DNA of 33,689 nt from NCBI GenBank assembly GCA_019912545.1, contig JAIOIK010000107.1, forward strand, positions 1 through 33,689, written 5' to 3'. Origin of the DNA: Ignavibacteria bacterium (GTDB lineage: Bacteria > Bacteroidota > Ignavibacteria > Tepidaquicellales > OLB5). The notes beneath the pieces are model-generated. The model worked only from the letters and a program-made list of their open reading frames with translations, made no database searches and was not told the origin of the DNA. Below, one piece after another: positions 30,853-33,689 of this stretch (within the stretch, counting starts at the first letter, position 1; every line of letters begins with the position of its first letter). The position numbers and the translations under genes were made by a program.

Positions 30853-30885
30853 TTGTGTTTAAATACTTTAAACAAGCTATATTTG
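30853..30885 (+). promoter_or_regulatory. Promoter of the zinc-ribbon gene with candidate operator
   Basis: TTG (30853-30855), a 22-nt spacer and TATATTTG (30878-30885) match the same consensus. The spacer holds a perfect inverted repeat GTTTAAA-TAC-TTTAAAC (30857-30873). It lies 33 bp before the ATG. Confidence 0.5.
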
Positions 30886-30917
30886 CTGTAATAAAAATGA
30901 ATAATCCTGAATAATAT

Positions 30918-31838
30918 ATGAAGATCAAGAAATTTACATGCATCAATTGCGGAGCGCCAAAGGTTAACGAATATAAATCACCGTACATTATGTGTGATTA
31001 CTGCGGGTCATTCACGGATATTGATTTTACTCTTGGGCTTGATAAATGGAATGAATCAACCAGCAAAACCCTTAACTATCAGTATAACAAGATCGAAGTA
31101 ATGAACCGCATACAGGCTGCGCTGCAAAGAGGAGACAAAAAAGAATATTATGACCTGCAGAGAAGCTACTGGGATTATTATTACCGCACTTATCCGGCTT
31201 ACCTGCCGCCTTCAATAGATGACGGGTATAAGTACAGGGATTACCTTGATGTGTGCGCCGAATCAAGCACTGAATACGGCTTTGATAAAAAGTGGCAGGA
31301 ATACGGCATTAAGCAGCAGCAATTACAAAATTCACTTTCATACTATCAAAAGGGCGGCGCGACAAAAGTAAACAGCGAAGGATTTTTTAAACTGGCAGAA
31401 TTCTTTCTTGGGATGACAAAAGAAGGAATGCGTGTGTTCTACGAAAATCCAAAATATGCCGTGATGCATGACCTTATCCCTGAACAGGTGCATTTGAAAA
31501 TGAAGCTTTCTATGTTTGTGCAGGTGTGGATTCCGTACCTTACCGATGAAGACCAGGATAAGTTCTTGAAAATGACGGGATTCAATATGCAGTATGTGGA
31601 GATCGAAAAACCTGCCGGAAGAACAGGGGAGTGCGAGCACTGCAAAGCGGAAATCTATATTCCTGAAGGTTCGTTCAAAGTGCACTGCGAGAGCTGCCAC
31701 AAGTCCACAAAAGTTCAACAGGTGTTTAAGTGCATGTCATGCGGCGCAGATAATAAAGTTCCGGAATACCCGGCTAAACCAATAGATTGCGAATTCTGCG
31801 GAGTGGAAAACAGATTGATAAAGGCGCTGTTTGGGTGA
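30918..31838 (+). CDS. Protein with three zinc ribbons, unknown function
   Basis: 306 residues. An N-terminal ribbon (C8/C11 and C26/C29, pattern CINCGAP...CDYCG) is followed by a mostly helical, Tyr-rich middle of about 200 residues. Two more ribbons end the protein (CEHCKAE...CESCHKS and CMSCGAD...CEFCGVEN). The ribbons resemble rubredoxin-like or TFIIB-like knuckles used for protein or nucleic-acid binding. I know no family name for the middle region. It is divergently transcribed from gdhA with 230 bp between them, and ATG 30918 lacks a strong Shine-Dalgarno. Confidence 0.75.
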   Translation: MKIKKFTCINCGAPKVNEYKSPYIMCDYCGSFTDIDFTLGLDKWNESTSKTLNYQYNKIEVMNRIQAALQRGDKKEYYDLQRSYWDYYYRTYPAYLPPSIDDGYKYRDYLDVCAESSTEYGFDKKWQEYGIKQQQLQNSLSYYQKGGATKVNSEGFFKLAEFFLGMTKEGMRVFYENPKYAVMHDLIPEQVHLKMKLSMFVQVWIPYLTDEDQDKFLKMTGFNMQYVEIEKPAGRTGECEHCKAEIYIPEGSFKVHCESCHKSTKVQQVFKCMSCGADNKVPEYPAKPIDCEFCGVENRLIKALFG

Positions 31839-31860
31839 GATTAATCCTGATTGTGACAAA

Positions 31861-31995
31861 ACCCACCCCGCCCCTTCGGGGCACCCCTGCCTGCAGCAGG
31901 CAGGCCTCCCGAGAGGGGAATTAGTTGTTTGAGCCCCACCCTCTACGAGTCTACGACTCGAAAAGTCGTAGACCGGCCCTCCCCAAAGGGGAGGG
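31861..31995. repeat. GC-rich composite palindromic repeat
   Basis: A chain of hairpins much richer in GC than its surroundings: GCCCC/GGGGC (31870-31882), CCTGCCTG/CAGGCAGG (31886-31904), GTCTACGACT/AGTCGTAGAC (31949-31973) and CCCTCCCC/GGGGAGGG (31977-31995). Removing 19 nt at 31889-31907 restores a simple hairpin CCCCTC-CCGA-GAGGGG, so the CCTGCCTG unit looks inserted. It sits between two convergent genes. Confidence 0.75.
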
Positions 31996-32008
31996 AGACT
32001 ATGTATTG

Positions 32009-32029
32009 ATCCTTCGCTGCGCTCAGGAT
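32009..32029. repeat. Short ATCCT/AGGAT hairpin at the aldehyde dehydrogenase 3' end
   Basis: Arms ATCCT and AGGAT around TCGCTGCGCTC, a form often seen as a small intergenic repeat. Its last base coincides with the last base of the aldehyde dehydrogenase stop codon (minus strand). Confidence 0.45.
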
Positions 32030-33450
32030 TAAAGGACCAGAATCTTCTCCTCCGTCATCTCTTTAATTGCATACTTAACGCCTTCACGGGTATTGCCTGA
32101 ATCCTTAACGCCCCCATAGGGCATTGCATCCATGCGGTAGGCTGAGGCTTCGTTTATTATCACGCCGCCGGTGTGAATATTGTCATATGCATACATGATA
32201 TCACTCATTCTGTTGGTAAACACTCCCGCCTGCAAGCCAAATCTGGAGTTATTTATTTCGCTTACGGCTTCTTTAAAACTTGTGAATTTATCAACTGTAA
32301 CAACTGGAGCGAATACTTCACCGCACTTTACATTTGCAGAGTTTGGCGCATTTTCAATTATTGTTGGCTCGAGCACTGCTCCGTTTCTCTTTCCGCCGGT
32401 TAATATCTTCGCTCCAGCTTTTTCGGCTTCATTGATCCATTGTTCTGCGCGAATGGCTTCGTCTTCAGTTATCATAGGACCGGTAATTGTGTTTTCATCA
32501 TATGGATCGCCGAACTTGATCTTTTTGGTTTCAGTAAGCAGATGCCTAACAAATTCGTCGTACACATTTGCATGAATATAAACGCGCTGAACTGAAATAC
32601 AGCTTTGCCCCGCCTGTGAGAATCCGCCCAAAGCAATTTTTGCGGCTGCGGCTTGAATATCGGCGTCATCATTAACCATTACGCCCGCATTTCCTCCAAG
32701 CTCAAGAGATACTTTTTGCCTGTCAGTTTTTCGCCTAATTCCCCAGCCAACATCACTGCTTCCTGTAAAGCTGATAAGTTTTATTCTATTATCAGCAATA
32801 TGTTTATCCATATCACTTCCGGCAAGAGGCAAAACATTTACCGGCATGATGTTAATGCCAAGTTCTTTGCAGGCTTCCATTATTAACTTTCCTAAAGCGA
32901 TTGCAGTAAGCATTGAATTAGACGAAGGCTTGATCATAATAACATTTCCCGAAGCGAGCGCGGGGGATATTTTATGCGCAACCAGGTTTATGGGGAAGTT
33001 CCAGGGAGTAATACCAAGTATCAGTCCTATGGGAAACCTTTTCACAATTCCCGTTTTGTTTTCTGAGCCTCTTAACAGATCAAGCTGTAAAACTTCTCCG
33101 GGAATTCGCGTACATTCTTCTGCTCCAAGACGAAAAGTGAAGATCGCACGGTCAACTTCTATCAGCGAAAATTTTATCGGTTTGCCGGTTTCATCAGTAA
33201 TGAGGCGGGCGAGTTCGTTTTTGATTTGTGATACTTTTTCAGATATCCTGTAAAGCAACTCCTGTTTAGTGTAAGCAGGGATCTTTCTGTATTCTTCAGC
33301 AATTTGGGTGAGGTATTTGCAAGAGCGGTCGAAATGTTCATCACCGGCTATGTAAACTTCGCCAACTGTTTTATTGGTATAGGGATTTATGACCTTTCGG
33401 GTTTTTTCAGAATCGCAAAAAGTATTTTCTATTATAAATTGTTGAGGCAT
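32029..33450 (-). CDS. NAD(P)-dependent aldehyde dehydrogenase
   Basis: 473 residues, complete ALDH-superfamily enzyme oxidising an aldehyde to its acid. N151 (TPWNFP), E250 (VSLELGGNAGVMV) and nucleophile C284 (GQSCISVQR) are all present, with ISFTGSSDVGW in the cofactor fold. The pattern is closest to the lactaldehyde/GapN-like and succinate-semialdehyde group (EVFAPVVTV, NNSRFGLQAGVFT, MPYGGVKDSGNTREG); the substrate is not deducible. No strong Shine-Dalgarno precedes the ATG. Its 3' end touches a short palindrome. Confidence 0.93.
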   Translation of the reverse strand: MPQQFIIENTFCDSEKTRKVINPYTNKTVGEVYIAGDEHFDRSCKYLTQIAEEYRKIPAYTKQELLYRISEKVSQIKNELARLITDETGKPIKFSLIEVDRAIFTFRLGAEECTRIPGEVLQLDLLRGSENKTGIVKRFPIGLILGITPWNFPINLVAHKISPALASGNVIMIKPSSNSMLTAIALGKLIMEACKELGINIMPVNVLPLAGSDMDKHIADNRIKLISFTGSSDVGWGIRRKTDRQKVSLELGGNAGVMVNDDADIQAAAAKIALGGFSQAGQSCISVQRVYIHANVYDEFVRHLLTETKKIKFGDPYDENTITGPMITEDEAIRAEQWINEAEKAGAKILTGGKRNGAVLEPTIIENAPNSANVKCGEVFAPVVTVDKFTSFKEAVSEINNSRFGLQAGVFTNRMSDIMYAYDNIHTGGVIINEASAYRMDAMPYGGVKDSGNTREGVKYAIKEMTEEKILVL

Positions 33451-33526
33451 ATTGTTTGGTGTTATACAGCAAATTTAGTAAAATAAAGTAATCGTTAAAA
33501 GTTATTATTAAATAGACAACTAAGGT

Positions 33527-33689
33527 GGCGTCAGATATTCATCTGACGCACGTCTGCCTGTTGCAGACAGGAGGCTGTCTCAAAACCAGTGGGACAGACA
33601 TTCCTGTCTGTCGAAAACAACATTTATGATTAATAATCACAGACAAGAATGTCTGTGCCACTGAAAAATGGAACTTTTGAGACAGCCTC
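33527..33689. repeat. Composite palindromic element, copy B (runs to the window edge)
   Basis: Same order as copy A: hairpin GCGTCAGAT/ATCTGACGC (33528-33549), outer arms GAGGCTGTCTCAAAA (33571-33585) and TTTTGAGACAGCCTC (33675-33689), and inner hairpins from GACAGAC/GTCTGTC and CACAGACA/TGTCTGTG. A 19-nt palindromic unit (33553-33571) is present between the first hairpin and the outer arm, where copy A has none; copy A instead has a unit inside an inner hairpin. Outer arms differ from copy A at two positions, both compensated. Confidence 0.85.

Noticed and set aside
1-33689. tRNA, rRNA or known riboswitch genes
   Set aside because: Reading the intergenic regions on both strands, I found no cloverleaf with conserved TTCRA loop, no rRNA blocks and no known riboswitch core.

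Overview
The window looks like chromosomal DNA from an AT-rich bacterium of the Bacteroidetes/Chlorobi/Ignavibacteria (FCB) group, most likely Ignavibacteria. The evidence is a secreted protein ending in a type IX secretion (T9SS) sorting domain with the NYPNPFNPST motif, a giant beta-helix protein with Ignavibacteria-style dockerin repeats, weak or absent Shine-Dalgarno sequences at many starts, and intergenic matches to the Bacteroidetes promoter consensus TTG-N17-23-TAnnTTTG. I saw no rRNA, tRNA, CRISPR array or prophage.

Layout. 1-3.9 kb: the end of an oligopeptide (Yej/Opp-type) ABC importer operon (two permeases, two ATPases). 4.1-9.5 kb: a metallophosphoesterase, a very large sensor/ATP-grasp/nucleotidyltransferase fusion protein, and an NAD-type glutamate dehydrogenase. 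9.9-15.4 kb: three exported proteins, among them a T9SS cargo with a cohesin-like fold and a 1358-residue beta-helix protein with terminal dockerin repeats. 16-18.2 kb: a NarL-type response regulator with its histidine kinase, and a rhodanese-like lipoprotein lacking the catalytic cysteine. 18.2-19.1 kb: a gene-poor stretch with an array of CCCTTRTG motifs, overlapping tiny ORFs and a composite palindromic repeat. 19.1-22.5 kb: a Gfo/Idh/MocA oxidoreductase, a RAYT transposase framed by its probable REP palindromes, a NamZ-type (DUF1343) muramidase and a small membrane protein. 22.5-26.7 kb: a second ATP-grasp giant with receiver domains, and a VWA lipoprotein. 26.8-29.2 kb: a short-chain dehydrogenase with a duplicated 3' remnant, and small conserved proteins. 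29.3-33.5 kb: an NADP-type glutamate dehydrogenase, a zinc-ribbon protein and an aldehyde dehydrogenase, ending in a second copy of the composite repeat.

Two themes stand out. First, there are two paralogous giant proteins (1062 and 983 residues) that join signalling input domains (a GAF-like sensor in one, receiver domains in the other) to a PEP-synthase-type ATP-binding domain. Neither has a recognisable phosphohistidine or PEP-binding domain. Both instead carry a conserved GPGRWG...G(S/T)HFF C-terminal module, and one adds an apparently intact nucleotidyltransferase. They may be an undescribed signalling or modification enzyme family. Second, the intergenic space is crowded with palindromic elements: a RAYT-linked REP family with four copies here, a ~165-bp composite element with compensatory changes in its terminal arms, and 18-19-nt palindromic units nested inside larger repeats. 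Some of these palindromes form the ends of genes.
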